DNA of 25,978 nucleotides from the NCBI GenBank assembly GCA_910587575.1, contig CAJULU010000040.1, forward strand, positions 15,483 to 41,460, written 5' to 3'. The position numbers were made by a program, and so were the translations under genes. This DNA is from an uncultured Dorea sp. GTDB taxonomy: Bacteria; Bacillota; Clostridia; Lachnospirales; Lachnospiraceae. The notes under the pieces are model-generated. The model did not search any database and was not told the origin of the DNA. It saw nothing but the letters and a program-made list of their open reading frames with translations. Of this stretch, positions 15,701 through 24,051 are shown piece by piece; the stretch's first letter is position 1, and each line of letters starts with the position of its first letter.

Positions 15701-18700
15701 GCTCTCAGGTTCTGGCATCTGGTAGGTATTTCCTCCCGTCTCTTTTATATAGAAGGAACTCCTCACATGAGTATCAAAATGACTGCCGGCATTTACCACC
15801 TTAGCGATCCCATCATACTTCGTACTGTCCACAGTTCCGTCAATCTCGAACAGGACACGTCCCACCTGCTGGTTCCTTTTATCATAAATATTTCCGTCAA
15901 AAAGAATACTGATCTTATCTGCAGAAATCGATTGCCCAGCCTCCAGATATGCGTAATATTGTCTTCCGTCTTTGGTAAGATAATAAAGCAGATTCGTTTC
16001 CGCCCTCTTTAAGTCACTGGAAAGACCGGGGACTGTATATTGTCCCCCACTGTTAAATAAATAGCTGTTGCTTCCTGACCTTCCGTTCAGGTAATAATTT
16101 TCTGCGGCATTCATCTGCCCCGCATTGCTTTTGTTGGCTGCATTGGCATAGGAAATCACCGGGTAGTCTGCCTTATTATATCCGGCAATATCCACAGAAT
16201 AACAATCCCGCAGAACAGTATTTCCCGAACCTTCTGCACCGTACCTCTCCCCGAAAATGCCGCCCACAAACTGTTTTCCATTCAGGACTTTTGCATAGTT
16301 CCGGCATCTCTCAATGCGAAGACCGATATTTCCCGTAGAGCTTACAATCGAATCGTAATCCGGGCCGTCCGAGCAGGAGAAAAATCCTACAACGCCGGAA
16401 GCCATCGACGAGGAATACACCTCGACTCCCGGGCCGTTGACGCAGTCCAGCACCTGAATGGTGTACCGCTGCCCGTTCTGTGGGCTGCCCGTCTTATAGG
16501 CCGTGACATTCCCCAGGATTCCGGCGCTGTCGTTGGCGCAGTCTGCGTTGTTTTTCCCTGCCCTTCCGTAAATATTTCCGAAATTCCTGCATCCGATGAT
16601 GTTATATTCATTTTCCTCGTAGGCATGGTAGAGCTGCGCCACCACGCCGCCCGCCGCACCCAGCCATCCTTCCTGATAGGTGGTCTGCAGATTGCCGTAG
16701 TTATGGCAGTTTGTGATTGTGCCTCCGGTTCCTGTCCACTGACCTATGATTCCTCCGGAGTAATGTGTCCGCAGGCAGTAGACCGTTCCGTAGTTGATAC
16801 AGTTTTTCAGTTTCCAGCCGCTGTGCGCCGTATTGTTCTGGTTTCCTATGATGCCTCCGGCGAACCGGTCCGTAGCCCCGGACGCAAGCTGACGTCCTAC
16901 AAACGCCTGGTTCAGAAGGAAGGACAGATCCTGCCCGGATTCATTCATACCGATCACGCCGCCGGTTCCGACTCCGATCGCATTGGATTTGTTATTAAGA
17001 TACCAGTCTCCGGTGGCACAGTAATCGACGGCTCCGGTGTTGAAGGCGGTAATCCCTCCTACATTGCCGTTGGTTGACATGATCAAGGTAAGGGTTCTGC
17101 CTGAACTGACCGTTTCCCCGGTCTGGGCATATTTTAATGTCTCGATGGAAACGTTTCTTTTGCCGTCCCATTCTACATACCGGGAATCCGCAGAGATATT
17201 CCCTGCCTCTGCAGCATTTACCAGCTCCTGTACACTCTCTACTCTTCCTGAGGCTGCTGCCTGTTCCGGGATTCCTCCGGCCCGTTCCATAACATCTGCC
17301 TGCGTCAGCATAAGCTTCGTTGCCCTCTCATCTCCGCAAAGTTCGACAGTACCGCCATTATAGCCAACGATACCGCCTGCCATGCCGCTGCCTGCTTCAA
17401 TGGTGTTACGATTCCCGCCGATCACACATTCCTTTATTTCACCCCGGCTTCCGTTCTTTCCGACAATCCCGCCAACATGGGCGGACAACGCCTCTTTCTC
17501 CTGTGCAGCGCTGGTACTTGTCGCCGTATAGATCCCCGTAATACTGCATGTAAAATTCTCTACCCTGCAGCCGTCCAGTTTCCCGTGATTATCCCCGGCA
17601 ATCCCGCCGTAACAATTCCCAGGCGCACTGCTGCCAGCCGCCTCTTTTATCACTCCGTCCGAGAAAATACAGTCCTGCACCGCCGCATTCTGCCGGTTCA
17701 CTCCCACGATACCTCCAAGATACCCGTAATCGCTGAATTCCTCGAACTTCACTTCCCGGACGGTAATCCCGGTAATATTCCCGCCTTCTTCGTTTCTGCC
17801 CGCCACGCTTCCTATGGTCAGTTTCCCGGACGAAAGCCTGATCTGCGGCATATTCGTAAGCTCTTCCGTCTTTCTTCCTGTGCCAGGACCGGACAGCCGC
17901 CCAATCCTTCCCTGGTTCTCGCCTGCGATTCCTCCTACGGTCTTTGCCTCTCCCTGAAGCACGACATTTCCATACAACGTACTGTCCTCAATGACTGCGC
18001 CGCCATGATTCACCGCACATACTGCGCCAATCTCTTCGGTTCCCCGGCTTGTAAGCGCCACTGATTCCGCATTTCCTCCTGTGTCTCCCACAGAACATCC
18101 GGTAATTGCGCCGTAATTCTCTGCCGCAATTCCTCCGGCGTACCCCTGGTCACTTTTTACGTTTCCCTGGTTCTGACAGTCCAGAAGACGTACCCCGGGC
18201 TGGTTGACCGCCACAATCCCGCCTGCCGCGCCGCGGCCTGCCGTAACCTCCCCGCTGCGGTTCTTTGCCCGCACAATCTCTCCCCGGGACTCTCCGGCAA
18301 TCCCGCCTGCATACCCGTAAAGCCCGTGGACTCTGCCCGCCTCGCATACCAGATATCCGGCCGCTTTTCCGTCCGAAGACACCGGCCGGATGCTCCCGGC
18401 ATTGATGCCCGCCACGCCGCCCACCTTGCTGCGCCCCGTAACCGTTACCTTTGCATTCACGGCAACCACTTCGCCTGCTTCTGCTGCCGACAGGGATACG
18501 GCCTCGACCTCATTCCTGTTCACACCTGCGATGCCGCCGATTCCTTCGCCGCCTGTCCCAATGACGCTGCGGCTGACGGTAATGGTATCCTCTGACACCT
18601 GGATTTTCCCATCATTGTACCCGGCAATTCCTCCTGCATAATCTCCTGCGGCAGTAACGTTTGCCCTGCTTAAGCTGTCCTTTATTACGCCGCCTGCCAT

Positions 18701-21700
18701 GTTATAGCCTACGATTCCGCCCACATAACTGTTTCCGGTAATCATTCTTCCCGGCAGGGTACCGCAGTTTGCAATGGTGCCGGAAGTATAGTCTTTCCAG
18801 ACATTTCCTGCTGCATCGGTATAGGAACTGGTTCCGGCGCCATCCGTCCGGACGTTCAGCCCTGCAATTCCGCCAAGATAGTCAAGCCCTGCATTCCCGA
18901 AATGATCTGACAGCTCACAGTTAAAGATCCCTCCGCAGTTCAGGCTTACCATACCGCCAAGACCCACAAAGCCGTTCATGCTCCCGGAATTGGAACAGTG
19001 GTCAATCACCTGGTTTTCCTGATTGACGCTGATCACCCCGCCTGCCATGGACACCTGCTCATCCCGTTCCAGTTCTTCGGCCGCAGACTCCATTCCTTCC
19101 TGCCTGAGATAAGCTTTCAGCGAAACGCCTTCGTCCATCCCGCCGGCTGCCGTGGAGGCCTTGGTAATATTTCCCTCATTCTTACAGTTTTCCAGAATTA
19201 ACCGGCTGTTCTTCTCACAGTATCCGACCACGCCTCCCGTATAAAGCAGTGATCTGACCGGTACATTATTATTCGTACTGCCATTCATGGAAATGGTCAG
19301 GCTGCAGGGATTGTCGGAGCTTATGACCGCCCCCGGAAGGTTTTTGTCATAACCCCCTTCCGTTACCCTGGGCAGCATGGGTCCGAGCTTCTCTTCCCCC
19401 AAATCCGTTCCAACGGTTTCCATCAGATAATCGTGTATGGAAATACCTCCCAGCTGCCATTGACGATAGGTTCTGTGGTATCCGATCACACCGCCCACAA
19501 ATGCATTTCCCGTAATACTGCCAAGCCGGTTATCCGTCCGGAAACCGTCCATCCGGATATCCGTCTCCGCCGGTATGCGTCCCGCCGTGTGATCGGCCAT
19601 ATCTACCACATTTGCACCGATACAGCCGCCTACATAGAGGGCACCTGTGACGCTTACCGGCTTTACTTCAAGTTCATTTTTCAGAATCCCTGCCGAGGCA
19701 TTCAGACCGATACAGCCGCCTGCCCCATTTCCGGATCCATAGATCCGCCCGCCGATCAGAATATCATTCTCCTTCAGGCTGCCGGCCAGATTCCCGTGTA
19801 TGTCGTTAAATCCAATCATGCCTCCCACAAAGTGCCTGCCCACTACCAGGCTGGCAACCGACTTCACGGTTATGTTCCCGGAATCACTGAACCGGATCTC
19901 TCCGTCATTGTATCCTGCCATTCCTCCTACACAGTCGCCCGTATCCGCCTCCCAGGTCTCTGTCACCATGCGGTAAACGGACTGGCCGTAGTCTGACAGA
20001 TAGCTGGCACAGTCGTCAATCGTCCCGTACTGACCGTTGTACCCTGCAATTCCTCCGATATAACGCCCGTACCCTGCCGCCGCTCCCTGATTGACACAGT
20101 TTCGTATGGAAGACTCTGCGCCTGGTACGCCGTCATTCTTTCCCACAATACCGCCCACATAGTTATTTCCGATTACATAGGCGGCATTCGTCGTCACGGC
20201 AGCCGATTCCGTTCCCTGGATTGCGTACCTTAAATCATTGGAAAATCCGCCCGCAATTCCTCCCACATAATCAGACCCCAGGATATATCCGCCCTTCTTC
20301 GTGCTGCAGCCTGCAATCATGCTTCTGTTTCCGTAGCCGATGATTCCACCTACATACTGTCCCAGAAGCATTTCGTCTTTTTTGCTGACGTCATACCGCT
20401 GACTGCCCAGACGCCCGGGCGCACTGTAGGAATCCTGGATCCATGCACCGTTCCCGAATCCCAGTATCCCGCCGAAATACCGTCCTTCCATTTCCTCTGG
20501 ATGGCTGACCTTAGAATGGCACAGTACCAGGCCGTCGCTGTGGCAGTCTGTCATGCCGGGTCCCGGATCCCCGTCTTTTGTCTCCGGATCATCCGGCGGC
20601 CGGTAACTGCCGTCCAGATATCCGCCGATTCCGCCTGTGAACAGATTCCCTGTCACGTCTGCGTGATTCTCACAGGCTTTTACCTTCACGCCGCCGTCCA
20701 GACAGGCGTAGCCGAAAATACCTCCGATTCCGTATTGATACTGAACTGCCTGTTCCTCTGCGCTCATACCGTCAGTGACCGCCTCCGGTTTCGGAAGTCT
20801 CCCTGTAACGGAACCGTTCATTATAATGCCGTCTGCTTCCGAATCTGTCAGCTTCGTCAGTGACCCGTCTGATTCTTTCTTTGCAAGAAGCCCTACGATT
20901 CCGCCGATTCCGCAGGTTTTTCCCGAGCCATTCTCCAGGGCAGTTTCCTTCCGGTCTGCCAGCCGTACATCTACCGTCTTCTGACCCTTCTGTGTCCACT
21001 GTATCTTGATGTCACTAAGCTTTCCCTCACTTCTGCCGCACAGGATTCCCGCTCCCGACAGATGCAGGAAATTTCCTTCCTCTTCCCTGGTATCGTCAAG
21101 CCCCAGCATCGGGTCTTTCAGTGTCAGGTTACGGATGTTTCCCTCCACCTCGCAGAAAATTCCAAGGTATTCTGTGTACGGCCTGGAGCCGCCATCCCGA
21201 TACATCTTCTCGATCATGCCGTCCCCCGGCACGGAAGACGCACCCAGCCTGATATTGGACAGCAGCGTACCTGTACCTCTCCCGGCCAGCGTCTGCCCTT
21301 TGGCAAGCAGCCCTACAGACGGGAAATCCAGAGCCTGGGCATCCTCCTGGCTCTTGACCGGATACCAGCGTACCTTCCGGATTCCTCCTGCACCTGCACC
21401 GGCCCCGTTTCCTGCCTTTGCGTCCGTCCCTTCCAGGCCAAACATTCCCGTTCCCGCAGCCGTCCAGTCCATATTCCGGCCATCCAGCCAGAATACCGCC
21501 TCGTTTTTACAGCAATACCGGATATTTGACAGATGGCGGAAACGGCTGATTTTTGCCTCTATACTGCCGCCGTCCTTTTTCGCTGCATTGGCAAACATGG
21601 TATTTTCCACATTGGAAGTCACAGGGCTGCTCACCTGATACTCCCTGGCATCCTGCTCCATGTTCCGGTAGGTCGGCCGCACTTCAATCTCTGCGCAAAT

Positions 21701-22813
21701 GTCCTGCGGCTGTAACAGCTGTGCCAATTCCGGCATCTCCTGCCCCGGTCTTGAAAGTCCCGCATATCTTGTTATACTGGTACTGTATTCCCTGAGCAGC
21801 GCCAGATCACCGGTTCCTGCTCCGTCCGGCGCTCCTGTTTTCAGGCTCTCCATAAGCTCCGCCGACATCATGCCGTCCAGCGTCAGCGAAAATTTGCCGC
21901 TTCGTCCGTTTTCCTGATAGGTCAGAGGAAACGCCCATTCTCCCAGGTCTTTGTTTTTCCCGGTACTTTCCTCTTTCTGCCCTTCCAGTTTCAGATGTAC
22001 CATTGTATTTTCTTCTTTTCCGAAACCTTTTCCATTCAGTTCTGCCCTGTCTATCACCGTGGAAAACAACTGCTCTCCCTTGTCTTTCTCCCCTGTCTTC
22101 CTGTAAAAGGTAAGATGGAACTCCACATCCCGGTCTGCGTGCCTGGAGTTGCTGGACCAGTTCAGGGACAGCGTCTCACTGTTTACCAGATTGATCGAGG
22201 TGACTTTCAGCCTCACCGGTTTCAGTTCCACTACATTCGTCGCGTCTTCCACAGAGTAATAGCCTAACAGCCGGTCCCGACGGTTGTCATAACTGCGGTT
22301 ATCCCCCGCCGCCGTAATATTCAGAATCTGCTCATCATCCCCATCGTACGAAAGCCCCTCGCAGCGGGTCGCATAGAACGCCGCATACACCTGCCCGGCG
22401 TCAACGTCAATCTCGATGGTAATCGAAGCGTTCAGAAAATCCTTGTCATAAGACTGACTGCCAAGCAGCTTTGTCACAAGCTCCCCCGAACCGGAATTCC
22501 GGCCATCCAGCGTAATTGCGTAAATACGCCCGTTCAGCTTATCCTTTGCGGCGCCGTCAAAGGTATCGTTGCGTTTTCCCCTGCGGACAACCTCTTTCTT
22601 TAATTCCTTCCATTGCCCGGAATTGCGGTACCATGTCAGTTCGGATTCTGCCGCCAGATAAATGGTCTTGGCATTCGCTTCATTTTCCCGGAACTCTGCC
22701 AGTCTGATGTATTTCATTGCAAACGGAACCGCAATCGCAGTCATGATGGCCAGGATTACCAGAACCACTGCAAGCTCGGACAATGTAAAACCCTTTTTTC
22801 CGTTTCTGCCCAT
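12734..22813 (-). CDS. Giant prepilin-like GLUG-repeat protein, putative pilus-tip adhesin
   Basis: An uninterrupted 3359-residue protein (roughly 360 kDa). Residues 1-8 (MGRNGKKG) form a class III leader. The mature N-terminus FTLSELAVVLVILAIM has Glu at +5 and a pilin helix. Residues to about 200 look like a pilin head and about 200-600 are beta-rich. Residues about 633-2190 carry some 39 GGIxGxN-type GLUG-like repeats about 41 residues apart. Residues about 2300-3359 look like several Fn3/Ig-like domains. No LPXTG or C-terminal membrane anchor is seen; it ends NSGNYEVLF. The ATG at 22813 has GGGTGAG upstream, 18 bases after pilT. PilD should process it, making it a pilin with a huge exposed domain. 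Because it lies next to the tip pseudopilins, a tip adhesin analogous in role to PilY1 is inferred. Secreted matrix use is an alternative. Confidence 0.9.
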   Translation of the reverse strand: MGRNGKKGFTLSELAVVLVILAIMTAIAVPFAMKYIRLAEFRENEANAKTIYLAAESELTWYRNSGQWKELKKEVVRRGKRNDTFDGAAKDKLNGRIYAITLDGRNSGSGELVTKLLGSQSYDKDFLNASITIEIDVDAGQVYAAFYATRCEGLSYDGDDEQILNITAAGDNRSYDNRRDRLLGYYSVEDATNVVELKPVRLKVTSINLVNSETLSLNWSSNSRHADRDVEFHLTFYRKTGEKDKGEQLFSTVIDRAELNGKGFGKEENTMVHLKLEGQKEESTGKNKDLGEWAFPLTYQENGRSGKFSLTLDGMMSAELMESLKTGAPDGAGTGDLALLREYSTSITRYAGLSRPGQEMPELAQLLQPQDICAEIEVRPTYRNMEQDAREYQVSSPVTSNVENTMFANAAKKDGGSIEAKISRFRHLSNIRYCCKNEAVFWLDGRNMDWTAAGTGMFGLEGTDAKAGNGAGAGAGGIRKVRWYPVKSQEDAQALDFPSVGLLAKGQTLAGRGTGTLLSNIRLGASSVPGDGMIEKMYRDGGSRPYTEYLGIFCEVEGNIRNLTLKDPMLGLDDTREEEGNFLHLSGAGILCGRSEGKLSDIKIQWTQKGQKTVDVRLADRKETALENGSGKTCGIGGIVGLLAKKESDGSLTKLTDSEADGIIMNGSVTGRLPKPEAVTDGMSAEEQAVQYQYGIGGIFGYACLDGGVKVKACENHADVTGNLFTGGIGGYLDGSYRPPDDPETKDGDPGPGMTDCHSDGLVLCHSKVSHPEEMEGRYFGGILGFGNGAWIQDSYSAPGRLGSQRYDVSKKDEMLLGQYVGGIIGYGNRSMIAGCSTKKGGYILGSDYVGGIAGGFSNDLRYAIQGTESAAVTTNAAYVIGNNYVGGIVGKNDGVPGAESSIRNCVNQGAAAGYGRYIGGIAGYNGQYGTIDDCASYLSDYGQSVYRMVTETWEADTGDCVGGMAGYNDGEIRFSDSGNITVKSVASLVVGRHFVGGMIGFNDIHGNLAGSLKENDILIGGRIYGSGNGAGGCIGLNASAGILKNELEVKPVSVTGALYVGGCIGANVVDMADHTAGRIPAETDIRMDGFRTDNRLGSITGNAFVGGVIGYHRTYRQWQLGGISIHDYLMETVGTDLGEEKLGPMLPRVTEGGYDKNLPGAVISSDNPCSLTISMNGSTNNNVPVRSLLYTGGVVGYCEKNSRLILENCKNEGNITKASTAAGGMDEGVSLKAYLRQEGMESAAEELERDEQVSMAGGVISVNQENQVIDHCSNSGSMNGFVGLGGMVSLNCGGIFNCELSDHFGNAGLDYLGGIAGLNVRTDGAGTSSYTDAAGNVWKDYTSGTIANCGTLPGRMITGNSYVGGIVGYNMAGGVIKDSLSRANVTAAGDYAGGIAGYNDGKIQVSEDTITVSRSVIGTGGEGIGGIAGVNRNEVEAVSLSAAEAGEVVAVNAKVTVTGRSKVGGVAGINAGSIRPVSSDGKAAGYLVCEAGRVHGLYGYAGGIAGESRGEIVRAKNRSGEVTAGRGAAGGIVAVNQPGVRLLDCQNQGNVKSDQGYAGGIAAENYGAITGCSVGDTGGNAESVALTSRGTEEIGAVCAVNHGGAVIEDSTLYGNVVLQGEAKTVGGIAGENQGRIGRLSGPGTGRKTEELTNMPQIRLSSGKLTIGSVAGRNEEGGNITGITVREVKFEEFSDYGYLGGIVGVNRQNAAVQDCIFSDGVIKEAAGSSAPGNCYGGIAGDNHGKLDGCRVENFTCSITGIYTATSTSAAQEKEALSAHVGGIVGKNGSRGEIKECVIGGNRNTIEAGSGMAGGIVGYNGGTVELCGDERATKLMLTQADVMERAGGIPEQAAASGRVESVQELVNAAEAGNISADSRYVEWDGKRNVSIETLKYAQTGETVSSGRTLTLIMSTNGNVGGITAFNTGAVDYCATGDWYLNNKSNAIGVGTGGVIGMNESGQDLSFLLNQAFVGRQLASGATDRFAGGIIGNQNNTAHSGWKLKNCINYGTVYCLRTHYSGGIIGQWTGTGGTITNCHNYGNLQTTYQEGWLGAAGGVVAQLYHAYEENEYNIIGCRNFGNIYGRAGKNNADCANDSAGILGNVTAYKTGSPQNGQRYTIQVLDCVNGPGVEVYSSSMASGVVGFFSCSDGPDYDSIVSSTGNIGLRIERCRNYAKVLNGKQFVGGIFGERYGAEGSGNTVLRDCYSVDIAGYNKADYPVISYANAANKSNAGQMNAAENYYLNGRSGSNSYLFNSGGQYTVPGLSSDLKRAETNLLYYLTKDGRQYYAYLEAGQSISADKISILFDGNIYDKRNQQVGRVLFEIDGTVDSTKYDGIAKVVNAGSHFDTHVRSSFYIKETGGNTYQMPEPESVKLRVDGSRLHIQVTPAAGTDPFRYAGALYRVNEDGSETVIKDGIEFFSEEYDYELSEPEIRKGGRLRIKLRAYGMNPEILPSEEVVGETAPGRILPEPKIRIELIPQADGGGYQYQFRLVNAEDYREEENYRIAVKFMDQPIAVLTTPDPEGCLIPEGNAQLAFSQELQQLLVQAVSETAEVSDSRKVPVPAYLPKYRPSIALVDQNQKPGVSCTVSGESMKDLGITVTLDTSASGNVTTPPIYRAELVGTWGDGKSEKERNAVLASQDILTAPDGKAVVHFQLPEYLSRAKDLRVRVWYAQSGLGPVYTYRPVQEPEANIYTVKGVETRDADGAAEEVPVWEYGYSPVLDERGSGYFAEYRWTSEKLFDWLTPPPHLMEETELSPEYDGERRLKYTFRWDEGDGEYQEGNRYEVSLAGITGDNKVSIMTGQEMTEHELTVSAENWTYDQAELTVTRQGSASGKVQTVGLTSVKRYRVKQRLRRPQQPLVVNTNADELFYTAEWAPLMTDGVRDETGCEGYGIYLRCYEEAGGVLTPGEPVLLNPDDPVLVDGSVNSYRRELNLEAYAGRRVCIYIVAQAAPDSPQYVDSVEGITCDLTIPERIRKPSVNWEMEWEYDRASPVSVEEFQAEDELKEGKLTVKITPEPDSIPPGDSSYLFKGYVFESREAAGAAKPDIEAGKVSGVNGLLATYPAADGQGLTPAVMEAGSGSVYSGTIRGISAQHAGRWLLLYTRISSGNGQISSPWTASEIVRLPYVRLNQPAVTVDSQEREITLEAGANPDLPGTEIWKSSRTALYWEDVEWADSYYFTLKPRILNPDTERAEVSTEQTYRIVEEPDDAAADTGKKKVTVYRKTEVFDEQQGVDVEDWEPVEPVKPVETKKAVFELKDYWVKDENGVYTEEGIPYAYRVKMNACLEAVWDEENGFQYTLILPDAESLTTVNGTVLSDIGLKITEKVLVSADVAVNTPDGASHSEAYTNSGNYEVLF
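16244..20917 (-). repeat. About 39 GLUG-like protein repeats inside the giant gene
   Basis: By eye I count 39 copies of a glycine motif such as VGGIAGYN, AGGIVGYN or IGGIAGVN, mostly followed by a turn and a short strand with Asn/Cys (for example NCVNQG). Mean spacing is about 41 residues. The DNA copies are well diverged, so this is an old expansion, not a recent tandem duplication. GLUG-like repeats are known from bacterial surface adhesins and extracellular proteins and probably form a long beta-helix-like rod. Edges are approximate. Confidence 0.85.
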
Positions 22814-22831
22814 ATACTCACCCGCCCCATT

Positions 22832-23884
22832 CTACAGCCTGTTCTCAATCGTATCCGGCTCCTGCGCAAACGCCGCCGCCATTTCCCGTGTAATCTTCCC
22901 CTCCCGGTACAGCTGTACGATTGCATCATCCATGGCAATCATGCCAAGCCTCCGGCTGGTCTGCATCATACTTGGGATCTGATGGGTCTTCCCCTCTCTG
23001 ATCAGGTTTCTGACCGCCAGGCTGGCGTGAAGGACTTCGAACGCCGCAACCCTTCCCATGTCGTCCGACCTTGGAATTAACTGCTGTGAAATCACTGCCT
23101 CCAGCACGTCTGCCAGCTGTATCCGGATCTGCTGTTGCTGATGAGTTGGAAATACATCAATGATACGGTCAATGGTGCTTGCCGCACCAATGGTATGAAG
23201 GGTGGACAATACCAGATGTCCGGTCTCCGCCGCCGTGACTGCGACGCCGATTGTCTCATAGTCACGCATCTCTCCCACCAGGATCACATCCGGGTCTTCA
23301 CGGAGGGCTGCGCGCAATGCATTGGCATAACTCAGGGTATCCCTTCCAATCTCCCTCTGGTGTACCATGGATTTCTTATGCTGATGGATGTATTCAATGG
23401 GATCCTCAAGCGTTACTACATGTGCATCCCGAAATGTATTTACCTTGTCAATAATCGCCGCCAGAGTCGTTGACTTCCCGCTGCCCGTGGGCCCGGTCAC
23501 AAGTACCAGCCCCCGCTTACGCTGATACAGGCCGATGACGGAGTCCGGCACTCCCAAGTCTTTTGCAGAAGGAATCTTCTCTGGAACCAGGCGGAATGCC
23601 ATCGCAACATTCCCTTGCTGCCGGAATACATTGACGCGGTAACGTCCCTGGCCTGCAACCGCAAATGACAGATCATACTCTCCCTTCTCCTCAAAACATC
23701 TCATCTGCTCTTCATTCATGATGCCGCGTGCAATCTCCAGGGTATCCGTGGCCGTCATCGTCTGGAACGGAAGCGCTGTCAGTCTGCCGTTCTGTCTCAT
23801 CTTCGGCGGAATCCCTGCGGTAATATGTACATCGCTCGCTCCTGCCCATGCGGCATGGGCTAATATCTCTTCTGTCTTTCCCAT
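22832..23884 (-). CDS. pilT: Type IV pilus retraction ATPase PilT
   Basis: A 350-residue cytoplasmic hexameric ATPase that powers pilus retraction, giving twitching, surface sensing or DNA uptake. Seen: N-terminal PAS-like part, Walker A GPTGSGKS at 131-138, TLEDPIE at 158-164, Walker B DPDVILVGE, an intact His box TGHLVLSTLHT at 221-231, and the PilT-type AVRNLIREGK at 290-299. Length is typical. The ATG at 23884 has AGAGGTG upstream; a longer in-frame start runs through the terminator region and is rejected. It is the first gene of the pilus operon, while retraction ATPase genes often lie apart from pilB. It marks the system as a true retractile pilus rather than a ComG pseudopilus. Confidence 0.96.
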   Translation of the reverse strand: MGKTEEILAHAAWAGASDVHITAGIPPKMRQNGRLTALPFQTMTATDTLEIARGIMNEEQMRCFEEKGEYDLSFAVAGQGRYRVNVFRQQGNVAMAFRLVPEKIPSAKDLGVPDSVIGLYQRKRGLVLVTGPTGSGKSTTLAAIIDKVNTFRDAHVVTLEDPIEYIHQHKKSMVHQREIGRDTLSYANALRAALREDPDVILVGEMRDYETIGVAVTAAETGHLVLSTLHTIGAASTIDRIIDVFPTHQQQQIRIQLADVLEAVISQQLIPRSDDMGRVAAFEVLHASLAVRNLIREGKTHQIPSMMQTSRRLGMIAMDDAIVQLYREGKITREMAAAFAQEPDTIENRL

Positions 23885-23924
23885 ATTTTTTGCACCTCTT
23901 TTATATCTGGTCGATTTTGCGGAC

Positions 23925-23953
23925 ATTATATCAAAAAAATAATTACTATTATA
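23925..23953 (-). promoter_or_regulatory. Candidate promoter region of the pilus operon
   Basis: Between the regulator's terminator and pilT, the minus strand has two TATAAT boxes (23948-23953 and 23925-23930), 23 bases apart. Neither has a good -35 sequence at 16-18 bases, which fits a promoter needing an activator, possibly the LytTR protein next door. No clear LytTR direct repeat was identified by eye. Confidence 0.4.
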
Positions 23954-24017
23954 TCTTTCTACACAATCAGCATTTTTTTCGGTACAGATTGCATAATCCG
24001 GGAAACCTTTCTTTCCA

Positions 24018-24048
24018 CAAAAAAAGACCGCCCATAACAGGCAGTCTT
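24018..24048 (-). terminator. Intrinsic terminator of the LytTR regulator gene
   Basis: AAGACTGCC pairs with GGCGGTCTT (one T-G wobble) around a 6-base loop and is followed by a run of seven Ts on the minus strand, just after the stop codon. This separates the regulator from pilT. Confidence 0.9.
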
Positions 24049-24051
24049 CCA

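Noticed and set aside
17477..21638. Long plus-strand open frames inside the giant gene (for example 21006-21638 and 17477-18064)
   Set aside because: They are antisense shadows of a well-supported continuous gene, with no ribosome sites and low-complexity Pro/Ser/Arg-rich translations.
3353..23884. ComG competence pseudopilus or type II secretion system
   Set aside because: A PilT retraction ATPase and PilM/N/O-type alignment proteins are present, and no secretin or typical comG gene order is seen, so a type IV pilus is the better reading.
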